Below are positions 34,960 to 46,860 of a stretch of DNA of 64,000 bases, piece after piece. The stretch covers positions 3,906,001 to 3,970,000 of the forward strand of contig NC_039478.1 of assembly GCF_003590095.1 (NCBI RefSeq). Reading direction: 5' to 3'. Position 1 is the stretch's first letter. Each line of letters starts with the position of its first letter. Both the position numbers and the translations under genes were made by a program. The notes under the pieces are model-generated. The model saw only the letters and a program-made list of their open reading frames with translations. It did not search any database and was not told the DNA's origin. This DNA is from Trichoplusia ni. Its lineage: Eukaryota > Arthropoda > Insecta > Lepidoptera > Noctuidae.

Positions 34960-35348
34960 CTGTAATGTTATTATTCAATATAAATACTATTATTAATACT
35001 TATATAATACACTCACAAAAGTAGACTTCAAAGCTTTGACGTTTTGGTTATACATTACCAAACCTGCACATGTAGTGGTACTTGTGCTTTTGATAAAATA
35101 CAGTTAACTCCATGCACTTCTCGGTCCCTAGTATTAAATTCGAGGATTGCTTCGGGATCCGACGCCCGTCCACATGCTGCCAGCTTGACGCATAGTCAAA
35201 GAGCGCTCCGTATGGAAAATTTATCGTGAAGTGGTCCATATGAGTAGCTGTTTATTCCATAGAATTTATTGTGATACAGTTAAAAAGTGTAGAGGAGTAT
35301 AAAGTAATAGAGTCATGTATAGAAATTGTTAATAGATAATTTAGTCAT

Positions 35349-35366
35349 GCCCCGCGTTGGGTGTCA
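35349..35366 (-). other. Degraded tRNA-Lys-like site, unit G second copy
   Basis: Reads gccccgcgttgggtgtca. The CCA-side bases have mutated but the rest remains. Confidence 0.4.
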
Positions 35367-36229
35367 AATCAACTAAAATTCAGCTGAACAGAAGGTGTTG
35401 CATTATTTTTGAAGTTTTGGTCACTTTTTTTAATAAATGAATAGTGCCGCAAGAAATGGAATAAAAAATAAATGTCTATTTCTATACTTATTTCGTAGGA
35501 CAAAATATAAGAAAAATATCACATAGCTTAAATAAGAATGTTCACTGAAATCGTAAATAAATGCTCTCATAATTAATGATGCCCTAGTCACTAGCTACTA
35601 TTAGTAGCAACTATTTCAGGCTTCCGGAAAGCTTGCTAGCTGTGTAAGGTACTGTGAACACGTTAACGATGTGTGTGTGAGATGCACTCCTCTCTCAATG
35701 TCACGTCAACTCTTCATGCCTATGCACTCCTTGTTTCAAAGCATTTTTCACGCAAGTGCAAGCCATCTCCTCGTGCTATCAGGTTATAAAATCGAAGTAA
35801 AATCGTAAAAAATATACTCACTTTGGCGTTTTAGCCAATATTCTGTAAGTTTCTAACAAAATATAGTTTAAACATTTAACTTTAAGGTTGAAAACTTACG
35901 GTGGCACCTGAGTATTAAAAGAAAAAACACAATTATTTAATTAAACATCAAATCAAAATAATCACCATTATCTACTGAAATATTCTTCATTTTACTTCTT
36001 ATAAATACGAGAGACGGTTTATGCTAAAGACAATTTATGTTAGACAAAAAGTTACATTGAAACTCATTAAAATAGTCAGTGTCTTGTCGTGTTTGATGTC
36101 AAAATGTAGGTCGTGGTTTATGACAGCGGAACGTAACTGTTTGATATCCACATAATTAATCAAAGTTCAAGCGACTTACATGATACGGATAATAACCGTT
36201 GTTCGATTCAACGGGCCTAGCAGCCGAAG

Positions 36230-36300
36230 AAGATCTTGATGGAGGGGTTTATGTCCAGAAGTGGACGAATATAGGCCAATGATGATGATTATTATGATTA
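36230..36300 (+). mobile_element. RTE-type LINE 3' tail
   Basis: Contains gtccagaagtggacgaatat followed by ggccaatgatgatgattatt, which resembles the end of lepidopteran RTE LINEs (the last codons of the reverse transcriptase frame, then a tga-rich tail). Nothing further upstream of the element remains. Confidence 0.6.
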
Positions 36301-37486
36301 TTATGTGACTAGCAATAAAATTCACAAGTCATTGTCATAAAAATAAAATCCACTACAAAAATATCGTGACTCGGGAATATAATATATTAGAAGAGAAGAT
36401 ATAATTCGTGGTGGATGGCTATATCTACTTTTTGGAATTCATTTGGTGACATCTGAACTCGTGGGTATGCCTGGTTTATGAATAAAAACAACGACAGTAA
36501 ATTATGAAATTATGGACACTGGATTAATGGTAGGAAGTAATAGTAATGATTAATGCAGAAAGGGTGAGGTGTGCCGCTTGTGAGATGGATCTTCTTGTGA
36601 TTATTTTATCGTTTGGGTTACCCATGCCATGACTATTAAAGATAATGTTCTCATAAACTATTTGTTTTTACTCTGACTTTAAATTTATGTAAATCTGAAA
36701 TAGGGTTTTCACAATTCATCTGAATCTATTAGCCATTTATAACAAATATTTTATTTTATCTGTTATTCCCAAATTAATATTATGTTTATGGGTATAAATA
36801 TTCAATCACCTGATGAAACACTCCAAGCCCAGCGCGGCGACCGTACGTGAGCGTCGTCTGCCGTACGTTAGTCAGTTGAATGTGTCAGCAGGGACTGCAC
36901 GTCGCTGAGTGCAAAATATTTCAACCCAACGTATGGCAAGGGTGTTCGCACCAAAAATCACTTACATTATGTTCCATATGCTGTAATACACCGATTTTAA
37001 GTCATATCATAACTATTTTATGTCATAAATCCTGAAATATTTACAAATTCCTATCCTGAAGTCTAAAAACGTGGTTTTCTACTCGTCGGTCTAGGACTAA
37101 AGAGCCAAACAGTTGCTAGCAAAAATGAACCTTAGTCTTAATAGTCTTAGCGTTTACTATAGTAAAATGATTAAACTGTACTTGCAACGGTACTATCATA
37201 TTTGAACCTCTTCTTGCGTTATGGGTTCCTAGTACTAGATTTCGGCGTTTCTCTGAATTTCGATCTATTCAAAAGGCCACGTGGACACTCTTATTGTTGA
37301 CCTTTTGACGGACTTCCTCCTTAAAATATTTACAAAAGTAATGTAAATTGCATGATGGAGTGATTAAAACGTCTTTTATTTTTTGCAAAATCATTAGAAA
37401 TAAAGGACGAGTAGAAAACGATAAGTTTGTCATAAAAACATGATTTGCTTAGCTTCGTATCATTTCTTTCAAATACAAATTAAAAT

Positions 37487-37766
37487 TGTCGTAGTGATGT
37501 CGTGTTTGGTATCAAAATAAAGGTCTTGATCTGAAATAGTCAAATATAATTAAATAAATTGGAATAATAAGAAGGAGGAGGAATTACTTCCATGAAAATT
37601 GCGCGTAGTAGGCGCCGCGACGTCCGTGTAATATCGATCGTACTCACGGGTGGTTCTTTCGGAGCAAACAGCGCGCATCGAGTACATTTTTTGTAATTAA
37701 CTCTCGAAAAATGTTTTCAATATTCAAATTAAGACCTTCATTTTGATACCAAACTTGACTATTATG
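37487..37766. repeat. Palindromic-ended element p, unit H
   Basis: Same element as at 5001. Unit H enters the cassette abruptly just before it. Confidence 0.6.
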
Positions 37767-38037
37767 TCTCACCATCATCCAATCTCTTATAACTAAAAGT
37801 ACAATTAATTCGTCCATTCTGTGTTCATAGATCTTTTTACTGATTTTACACTCACATTTATTCTAAGCAATTGTCAAGAAAATTCTATCAAAGAGGATTA
37901 ATTGGCAAATATCGTTCTATACTTAAGTATTTACATGTATAATATCATATCATTGTAAAGAAGTTACATTTATTTGCTTAACTTTTTAAATATGAAGAAC
38001 GCGTTGGACAGAGCGCTACACTGTTACATATCAAAAT

Positions 38038-38333
38038 TGTCGTAGTGTTGTCGTGTTTGGTATCAAAATAAAGGTCTTGGTCTGAAACAGGCAAATGTTA
38101 CTAAATCCATTAGTTATTATAAAAAGAAGGACGATTTACTGCTATGAAAATAACGTGCTGTCGGCGCCGCGGTGACCGAGTAATATCGATCGTACTCACG
38201 TTCGGTTTTTAGAGAGCAAACTGCGCGCATCCAATATGTTTTCCGTTACAAATTCTTAAACATTGATATTATATTCAAATTATTCATTTCGAGACCTTCA
38301 TTTTGATATCAAACATGACTATGATATCACAAC
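38038..38333. repeat. Palindromic-ended element p', unit H
   Basis: Same element as at 5563, both ends present. One-ended relics with the same core (tgttgtcgtgtttggtgtca) also lie near 11,096, 33,028, 36,080, 39,676 and 44,015. Confidence 0.6.
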
Positions 38334-38448
38334 ATATAATTCGTTTCAAAGTATATAATTTATTTTATTCCGCTTCTTTGCTTCAAGGCAGTTATCACAG
38401 TTGTGGTTAATAAAAAAAAGAATAAAAAAAGTAATGACACTAATGCAC

Positions 38449-38922
38449 AAAGTTTGTATGAAAATAAATTCAGTATTAATCAATGTGATTTCATACTTGT
38501 CGATCCAATGGACAAGGATTACCATCTTATTTTGGATTCAATGCTTTGGTCATTTTAAAGTTCAATTTGATTTGTACGGGGTTTTATCCTCGAACCTCCT
38601 TCAAACTTATGAGCTCCTGGTATTGTCCTGCTGTTTGCGGGTACTGCAGTGGTACTGCAATAAGGTAGGTACTACAGATATTTTTCATTAACAATTCGAC
38701 CTTTGCGAATAGCATATTAATGGGAAAGTAACTCTGTCCGTCTGTCTGTCTGTTACGCTTTCACGTCTAAACCACTGAACTGATTTTAATGAAATTTGGT
38801 ACTGAGATAGAGTTGACCTTGACAAAGAACATGATAGTTTTTATCCCGGACTTTTGAAGAGTTCTCTTGGAAACGCGATATAACTGACCTTGACGCGGGC
38901 GAAGCCGCGGGCAAAAAGCTAG
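38449..38922 (+). mobile_element. Internally deleted Helitron, unit H
   Basis: Only a short internal piece and the last roughly 450 bp of the element at 6282 remain. The break lies between gtaatgacactaatgcac and aaagtttgtatgaaa. The 3' hairpin and CTAG (38919-38922) are intact. Confidence 0.75.
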
Positions 38923-39261
38923 TAATATTATATGACGCAAAACACTGTCCCATGACAAACAGATTGTTCCATTGTGACATTTTCTGATGGAGTATCTTGG
39001 AATATTTAAATCTAAACAGACATACATTGGCTCATATTAAAACACCCCTCAGGCCGCCACCCGCCGTGACCTGTATGAAAGGCTAAATGGCTTTAAGGAA
39101 GAAGATATTAACCTTATATCAGATATTTTCTCCTTAGGAAAGATATTTTGGAAACCAAGAAAATAAATTAAATTTTGCTCAAGTTGCATACCTAAAAGTT
39201 TAAAAAGAGCCTGGAAAACAGGCTTTTCGGAAAAAATCTTTTGATTGATTTTACAAAGTAA

Positions 39262-39517
39262 CTAGCTGTTGCCCGCGACTTCATCCGCGAGGTTAGAAGA
39301 CATAAATTATGATTTATCTACCCTGTTTTTTCCACATTTACCATTGTATCTTCGCTCGTATTAGTCGCAACGTGATGGTAAATAGCCTTAAACCTTCCTC
39401 GATGAACGGTATATTCAATACAAAAAGATTTTTTCAATTTGAACCAGTAGTTCTTGAGATTAGCGCGTTCAAACAAACCAACAAACAAACTCTTCAATTT
39501 TATATATTAAGTATAGA
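39262..39517 (-). mobile_element. Short Helitron with both ends, unit H
   Basis: A fuller version of the copies at 10434 and 32371. The 3' terminus keeps CTAG (ctagctgttgcccgcgac on the plus strand) and the inside keeps the segment lost in the other two. Confidence 0.82.
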
Positions 39518-42500
39518 TAGAAAACACAACTATTTAAATAAACATCAAATCAAAAAATCAACCGTTACCTACTTAAATATTCTTTCTTCATTTAACTTCT
39601 TTCAAATACGAGTGACAATGTTAAAGAAAATTTATGTTAGACAAAAAGTTACATATTCATTAAAATAGTCAGTGTTTTGTCGTGTTTAGTGTCAAAATGA
39701 AGATCGTGGTTTCAGGCAGCGAAACGTAACTGTTGGATATCTACATAATTACCCAAACTTCAAGCGACTTACATGATACGGATATCAACTGTGGTTCGAT
39801 TCAACAGGCCTAGCAGCCGAATGACGGTAATACGTTATGTGGAGCCCTAGGCCCTTGCTCTTGTTCTCGCGGCGCCTCACTCAAAGTCCCGTTAGTGGAG
39901 CGTGGCGCGGCGGTGACAGTGCACGCCGTTGCTGCTCTCTTGTATGCGTCCCTATGAAAATATTGTTGCGTTTGTTGCCTTAACCAACGATTTATATTTT
40001 TGGTCTAAAATAACGCTCACTTTGGAATACGTTTTTACATAATGGTATTAAGCTTTATCAAAATAATTGTAAGCGTAATTAGTATTCATCTTTGTACTAA
40101 GTTGTCCTTAACATCTTTTAATTTCAGGAAATATCTTAGGAGACATCAGTTTTGTAACGTAAATCCGCACCAAAATACTCAGCTACTGTGTCTCCATCGA
40201 TGTTCGACGTAACACATACATTTAATAGTTGTTTAAAGCCCCACGTTGTGGCGTCAAAACAAGATTTTTTTCAATTTTATTTGCGATGAATCAAAACAAT
40301 GCAGAATATATGTTAACTAGGGCTTTTTAAAAAATTGACGTATGGAATGATTTGAAAGATTGAAACTATTTTATAAATGTCTGGTTTTATATGTACCTCG
40401 CACTAAACGCATATTTCGCCTGCATCTCTTGAGAATCGCGGATAGGGTTGATTCAAGGCGCTCTTTGCCTATGTATGCAGCGAGCTGGCGGCGGTGACCG
40501 GGCCTCGGATCTCGTCACAATTTCTATTTGCAATACTAGGGAAGCAGAAGCGAAAGAGAGTTACATGCATTATCAACAACAGCGTTAATACCACTTCATG
40601 CCTTATCTGAAACGTATAACCTAAGCCTTCAACTATAAGGTCTCGTTTTGCATGCAAACTTTCAGAACTTTAACCGTTTGATCACTAGCTTCATTCAACA
40701 TTTTCATCAATGAATGGGCGTCTATGAAGGATTTTTGCAAATTTCTCGTGATTAATGACATAAAAGCTTGAAACGGTAACACAAAAACACATCATAATTT
40801 CACCATCCATGAGTATGATCCATTTTCCATAAAGACACGGCAGTATCAACAGTGTTATTATGAATCAAACAAAGCCGGCTTCACAGGAGGCGCGGCGGAG
40901 CTTCACACAGTTCTTGGACTTGTTTCGCGCTCTCAACTTCGTCAAAATAGAACAAGTATTTGTGTTACTGAAAAATGAGGAACATAAATTTAATATTTGT
41001 AGATTTGTAAGTTCATCATAGGATATCAGGTCGGAAATCACATTTTCGAATGTAATTAAATTGAGATCAGTTTTATTTCGCACCTAAATAAAATAATTAA
41101 AATATATGCAGATTTTTTTCAAGAATAAAGGAGTATTTGCGTCGAACATAATAATATCAACTGACTTTGAAAAGTTGAATGACAGTGTAGTGACCTAAGC
41201 ATCGGGCGGGACAGCTACGTCACCGCGGTGCGTGAGCGAGACCGCACTAGTGCGTCGTCGCGCTCACGCTCGAGTGGTAACTACTGTCTCAGCAGTTGGT
41301 TGTCATTCGGAAAAAATAACAGTAATGTCATCTTAGCTAGCAACCGCCGAGTTTTTCCTGCTATGATTTTGAATAAACTTTTTTAATTCTGTATTATTAC
41401 TTTGCCTCCTCACAAACCACGATCGGTAGTTTATCTGTCATCTGCAAATTCATATTATGTTTATGGGTATAACTATTAAATCACCTGGTGAAACACTCCA
41501 AGCCCTACGCGGCGACCGACCGTGATCGTCGCCCGCCGTACGTCAGTCAGTTGAATGCGTCAGCAGGGACTGCACGCCGCTGAGTGCAAAATATTCAAAA
41601 CCAACGTGTTGCAAGGGTGTACGCAACAAAATTCACTTACACTATGTTCAATATACTGTAATACACCGCTTTTAAGTCATATCATAACTATTTTATGTCA
41701 TAAATCCTGAGATATTTACAAATTCCTATCCTGAAGTCTAAAAACGTGGTTTTCTACTCGTCAGTCTAGGATTAAACAGCTAACCAGTAGCTAGCAAAAA
41801 TGAACCTTAGTCTGAAAGTGTTAGGGTTCACTATTGTAAAATAATTGAACTGTACTTGCAACAGTACTATCAGATTTGAACCTCTTCTTGCGTTATGGGT
41901 TCCTAGTACTAGATTTCGGCGTTTTTCCGAATTTCGATTTACTCAAAAGGCCACCACGTGGTGTTTATTGTTTACCTTTTGACGGACTTCCTCCTTAAAA
42001 TATTTACAAAAGTAATGTGAATTACATGATAGAGGTTCCACATTAATGGCCCCAACATGTCAAATAACTACTAGCTAATCGGTTTAAACTTGGCCAGTGA
42101 TGCAATGATTAAAACGTATTTTATTTGTTCAGTCCCCATTGCTTTTTTTCTAGATCATCAGAAACAAAGGACGAGTAGGAAACGATAAGTTTGTCATAAA
42201 AACATGATTTGCTTAGCTTCGTACCATTTCCTTCACAAGCATCAAGTCTTTTAACATTCTTGTTCTCTTAGTGACCGAATATAGGCTTATCGATAGGAAC
42301 TCGACGCGTTTAAGTTGTTTACTATTAATGAATATCAGCAGAAAGTGAAAGGAATTCAAAAGTCTGTAACCTCTTCATATCCTCTTCTGCCCTTGTACTT
42401 GCTTATCTGTTGCGTAATATATGTTCGTTTCTGCGGTTACTACTTTGAAAATGAGAGATGAATGAATATCCAGGAAAGGATACCAGGAGGCAATTGTAAA

Positions 42501-42629
42501 ATAATAAATACAAAATACTTTGTTCGATCTTAAGTAATAACAATAAATTAGGATGTAGTAAGGAATGCATTTCACTTATGTAAAAAACGTCACGAAACCT
42601 AATAGGAAAAATCAAAATTTTGAATTGAA

Positions 42630-43250
42630 GTAGATGGTTTAACCCTCGGTATGGGGGTCCAGCTGGGGGTTGAATTAATTAAAGCACCTGGTAGTGGTTA
42701 CCGAAACACTAATCCGAATAACAATCTCAAATTGACAACAGAAAAATATAAATTCTTCGACTCTCTAATACTACTAACCACGGAAAATTTTAACACCGCC
42801 ATTCAGAAAAGCAGTCTAAAAGCACACACTTAGAAAACGGTGGAACAATCTGTACCTCAGTTTTGCTATAATGACATATTTGCGGTTAGACAAGGTACAT
42901 TCAAAATTTTTATTTTTGCTGCTTTTCTTTAGTTTTATCGTTAAATAATATTAAATATGATAGTAGGGGAGCCCACGATGCTTAATGGGGATTTACTCGA
43001 GCGTCGTTGAGACCTATTGGGATGCAAAGCTTAGATGATAAGAAGAAAAAAATGTTATACCTGTACATCGGTGGGGGAAGCGGTTATAGATTTTTAAATA
43101 TTAAAAAAAGCTGTTGCATGGACATCCTCGAGCGTATCAGATATATCGACAGTAAAAATTTATCGTCAATCGGTGCATTGTCATCGTCATCTGTTTGTTC
43201 CATAAGTACGGATAGGAAGTGTAGTACATAATAGAAGTTCATGTATGGCA
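42630..43250. other. Diverged or foreign segment near the array edge
   Basis: Replaces part of the normal unit. It contains a 60-codon frame (42651-42833, plus) I do not recognise and, towards 43,130-43,205, weak similarity to the conserved block around the small frame (tttatcgtcaatcggt, ctgtttgttccataa). It may be an old, strongly mutated copy plus an insertion. Confidence 0.4.
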
Positions 43251-43276
43251 ATTTGCTAAGTTAAATATTAAGTCAA

Positions 43277-43294
43277 GCCCCGCGTTGGGCGCCA
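43277..43294 (-). other. tRNA-Lys-like primer-binding-site match, unit I
   Basis: 17 of 18 matches are kept even though the sequence on both sides is strongly diverged here. Confidence 0.5.
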
Positions 43295-44095
43295 AAAAAC
43301 TTTAAGTGGCTAAATATTAATTATGTGCTTTATTTTCAAACGTTCGGTCACTCCCTTTTAAAGATTAATGAATAAGGACCAAAAAATTAATTCAATTAAA
43401 AAAATACACGTCAATTTCAATACTTCTTTCTTTGTTTCGTATTTAAAAACAAAAGGTCACTTAGTTTACAAAAAAGTGAATGTGTACTCAGACCTTAAAT
43501 AAATGCTCTCATAATTTATGATGTCCTAGTCACTAGCTACTGTTTATAGTTACTATTTCAGGCTATCGGAAAGCTTGCTAGCTGTGTAGGGTACTGTGAA
43601 CACGTTAACGATGTATGTGTGAGATGCACTCCTCTATCAAGGTCACGTTATCTCTTCATGCCTATGCACTCCTTGTTTCAAAGCATTTTCCGCGCATGTG
43701 CAAGCCTGCTCCTCGTGCTATCAGGTTATAAAATCGAAGTAAAATCGTTAAATATATACTCTCTTTGGTGTTTGCCAATATTCAGTAAGTTTCTAACAAA
43801 ATATAGTTTAAATATTTAACTTTTAGGTTAAAAACTTGCTGTGGTATCTAAATATTATAAAAAACACAACTATTTAATTAGATATCAAATCAAAGTAATA
43901 AAAATTACTTACCTAAATATTCATTTAACTTCTTTTAAATACAAGAGACAGTTTATGTTTGAGACAATTTATGTTAGACAAAAAGTTACATCGAAACTAA
44001 TTAAAATAGTCAGTGTTTTGTCGTGTTTGGTGTCAAAATGAAGATCGGGTTAAAGAAAGCGAAACTTGCCTGTTTGATATCCACATAATTAATCA

Positions 44096-45094
44096 AATAC
44101 ACTCAACATAATAAAATGCTGTCAACACAAAAGAGAAATTATTTACCTTTTTTATTTTATTATTGACGTTTACACGCATTCTTTTTTGAAGTGCAAAAAT
44201 GTGATACATACGCTTTTTAAATTTTCTACAGGAGCATCGTGTTTGGCATAAAAATATACAAGCCCTTTTATTCGTTCGCTTATATAAAAGTCACGTGAAA
44301 CTATGTTATCAAATAAATTTATTATTACGAATACACAATACGTCATAGAGTAAGTTAACAATACATGTCCCGCCAATGTTTAACTGTTTCAAATACAGTC
44401 CCGCATTCTATCAGTAAACACGGACTTTATTTTTAAATTTTAAATTAACAATGAAAAAGCTGAAGGACAAATCTGCTGATTTATAAAAATGAGGTGTCTT
44501 AGATTTAGTAAAAGCTGTCAGATTTACAGCCAGTTCCTGTTTATTGATTTTGTATTTTATGAGTGAAGAGTAAATTATAATATACATCACCTCTATACCA
44601 GTTACCTAAATATCATTTATCATACAAATTTACCATCACAAAGCTCTATGAGCTGTGAACACAGCGGACCTCTCGGCGCGTTATTCAATACATTTTAAAA
44701 TGGCGGCAGCCGGCTTACTGCGGAACACCAACTGCCAACAAAATACTGATGCAACTACACAATTGTTCTAAAATACATTTACACTAACCTATAAATAATT
44801 ATTTGACGAATGATTATAGTAATCAATGGAGAACGGAGAACGGAAATGGAGAACTGTTTAGGGTAGTCTCCGGTATCTATCTAAGTTACTGGTAAAAGAG
44901 AATCCCACTTATAAAATTTATCAGGCTACTTCGAACCTTGAATCCTTTGGAAGAGAGTCCAGTTTGCAACGATACTTTTTCATGAGATAGTAAAGATCTG
45001 ATTTATTACTAACTTCTGTTTGATGTATGTGTTCCTAGTACTGAGATCCGCAATCGCGCGGTCGCGGGGCAACACCGCAACTTTAATGATCTAC
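44096..45094. other. No gene seen
   Basis: AT-rich sequence after the array edge. There are no long or conserved open frames. The region 44,231-44,270 has the words catcgtgtttggcataaaaa, faintly like the core of the palindromic-ended elements. Confidence 0.6.
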
Positions 45095-45390
45095 ATATAT
45101 AAATACTAGCTGACCCAGCAAACGTTGTTTTGATTAATAAATTATTTCTAGTTGTATGTATTTTTTAATGCCAATTTAAAAAAAATAAAAACAAAAAATT
45201 TCGTCCAAAAGATACATTTTTTTTTGTGTGAGCAACCCTTAACACTTAGAGGTATTAAAAATAGATGTTAGTCGATTCTCAGACCTACTGAATACGCATA
45301 TAAAATTTGGTAAAATCGGTTAAGCCGTTGCGGAGGAGAACGGTAAATAGCACCGTGACACGGGAATTTTATATATTAGATTAATTTTGT
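45095..45390 (+). repeat. Dispersed repeat with tactagctgacccagcaaac start
   Basis: It starts tactagctgacccagcaaac, passes gattctcagacctac and aaaatcggttaagccgttgc, and ends caccgtgacacgggaatttt then atatatta. This arrangement is typical of an abundant non-coding repeat in insect genomes. I cannot assign its class. Confidence 0.55.
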
Positions 45391-46860
45391 TTCTCGTCCC
45401 TTCAGGGCGTCAAACTGCCTAGCTAAAATGACTCTGCTTAATAATTATTTATTCATTTAATAATTGGCACTTCAACGACTTATTCACTAATACAATTTCA
45501 GTATCAACAAATAATTATAATAACTGTTTGCAAACTTAAAACCATTTATTTACACATCTACAATTTCTTACATTACCTTCTCTAGTGTCATATTTACACC
45601 CTATTGTTTACGTACTTTAAGCTTAATCCTTGTAGCTTAAAAAATTATATGACACAATACTTTCATACAGATTTTCATCCCATTTTTCGAAAAAAAAGGT
45701 CGTTTCTGAGGTTCTGTACCATCTGCCTTCTTATACTAGCCGGCTTCATGCCCTGCGAGTAAAAACGGAACCCTAATAAGTATGAGGTTCCGCTATCCGC
45801 CCGCGCCCGTCTGTCACCAGATCTCAATTTCAACCGTGATAGTTTTCCATGGTAACAAATGGTTGAAACTGTTAAAATGAGTCCATAAAATTGGCCATAA
45901 AGGTCCTTCGCACACAGGAATTAGTTTAAGAAAATATTGTTCTAAGAAAAAGTGGATTTAATCCGAATGCCGCCTTCTTGATAGGCACAGACGTACCAGG
46001 CTATCAGACTAATAGAGGAGTTTATGGAGGTCGTACCAACCACCCCTCGTTCCAGTGGGGTGAGGAGCAAATTTATACGTCAAAATTTTAGGCGTACCGA
46101 ACAATAAGTTGTCGTCTCTTTCTGACTACACGAAATTGCCTTTAATGGACGTTGCGGAAAGCAGTCAGAGTGTAAACAGTAGTTCTACTAAACGCACACA
46201 TTTATGATGTTAGTGTATTTACTTCCCGTTTTGTGTAGTGGTGTAATGTTTGCACGACTGGGTTTAGAACACAGGATAGGGAAATCCCGCGTAATGTTTC
46301 ATCTATATCAACCACAGAATTTAAACGAACTTAATTTAAATTTTAAACGAAATATAAAATAGAACTAAATTTTGTAAATTGGTCAAACTTGGATAAATGT
46401 AATAATTGACAAGCAAAAAGGGAAGCGTCATAGCTGCAATCAAAGTATTAATACTGTTTACTAAAGTTGAAATATTGGAGATGAGCAAAAAGAATTCTAT
46501 GATTATATCGTTAAAATCAACTTTGTTAATAATACATTTTATGATAATGTGCTCTAAATTGTATAATATTTTTTGTAAAACAAAACAAACATACTTGCAT
46601 GCTGCTATAGCGGAAACAGAGGCCAATTTTTATATTTAAGAATTGTAAATACCTGTTATCGCAAGTGAATAAATGATTTAAAAGAAATTTTATTTACTTT
46701 CATGGATTTCGACATAAAATTTAAAGAGAACTTTGAGTGGTAACTAATAAATACAGTAATCATTTAAATAAACTAATAAGAAACATTGGTAAAACTAAAA
46801 AAATACATATCGACGACGCTATACTAAGCATTTCATAAAATAAAGGCTTTCCCAATACAC
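45391..46860. other. No gene seen; one decayed repeat
   Basis: The piece at about 45,700-45,860 has aaaacggaaccctaataagt, ccgcccgcgcccgtctgtca and caaccgtgatag, like a common insect repeat that ends in a tacggaaccct motif. The rest is AT-rich. A 96-codon hydrophobic frame at 46336-46626 (minus) has no recognisable family. Confidence 0.4.

Larger units (their letters stand above)
27771..37188 (+). repeat. Array unit G (long type, with extra segment)
   Basis: Sister of unit B at an offset of about 24.6 kb before the 2.66-kb transposon site and about 21.95 kb after it. It lacks that transposon and shows the intact target at 32120-32122. It carries an extra stretch of about 2 kb (about 34,780-36,780) not present at that point in B: an exon-like fragment, another tRNA-Lys-like site (degraded, 35349), another exon-like block and an RTE-type LINE tail. 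Confidence 0.9.
37189..41862 (+). repeat. Array unit H (long type, deleted)
   Basis: Deleted long-type unit. After the landmark block it jumps near 37,470 straight into the palindromic pair, then a 5'-truncated copy of the 1.17-kb Helitron, a minus-strand Helitron and the roughly 1.9-kb block shared with B and G. The tRNA-Lys-like site and most of the exon-like block are missing. The 62-residue open frame at 40469-40657 (minus) is identical in translation to that at 11888-12076. Confidence 0.88.
41863..44095 (+). repeat. Array unit I (partial; right edge of array)
   Basis: Last unit. From about 42,640 to 43,250 it is strongly diverged from the other units and includes an unrecognised stretch. 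It then returns to recognisable sequence with the tRNA-Lys-like site at 43277, the exon-like block (about 43,515-43,800) and the block after it. Similarity to sister copies stops near 44,095, just after atatccacataattaatcaaa. Confidence 0.8.

Noticed and set aside
1..44095. Idea that the array is a W-linked feminising piRNA locus or a Masculinizer-derived repeat
   Set aside because: Tandem, TE-rich W arrays give feminising piRNAs in some moths, but I could not recognise any Masculinizer domain or piRNA sequence here. It is kept only as a hypothesis about the chromosome.
1..44095. CRISPR array or bacterial origin
   Set aside because: Units are kilobases long and contain Helitrons, a spliced gene and retroelement parts, all eukaryotic features.
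46336..46626. 96-codon hydrophobic frame, thought of as a chemoreceptor fragment
   Set aside because: It lacks any receptor signature I can name. AT-rich sequence gives hydrophobic frames by chance.
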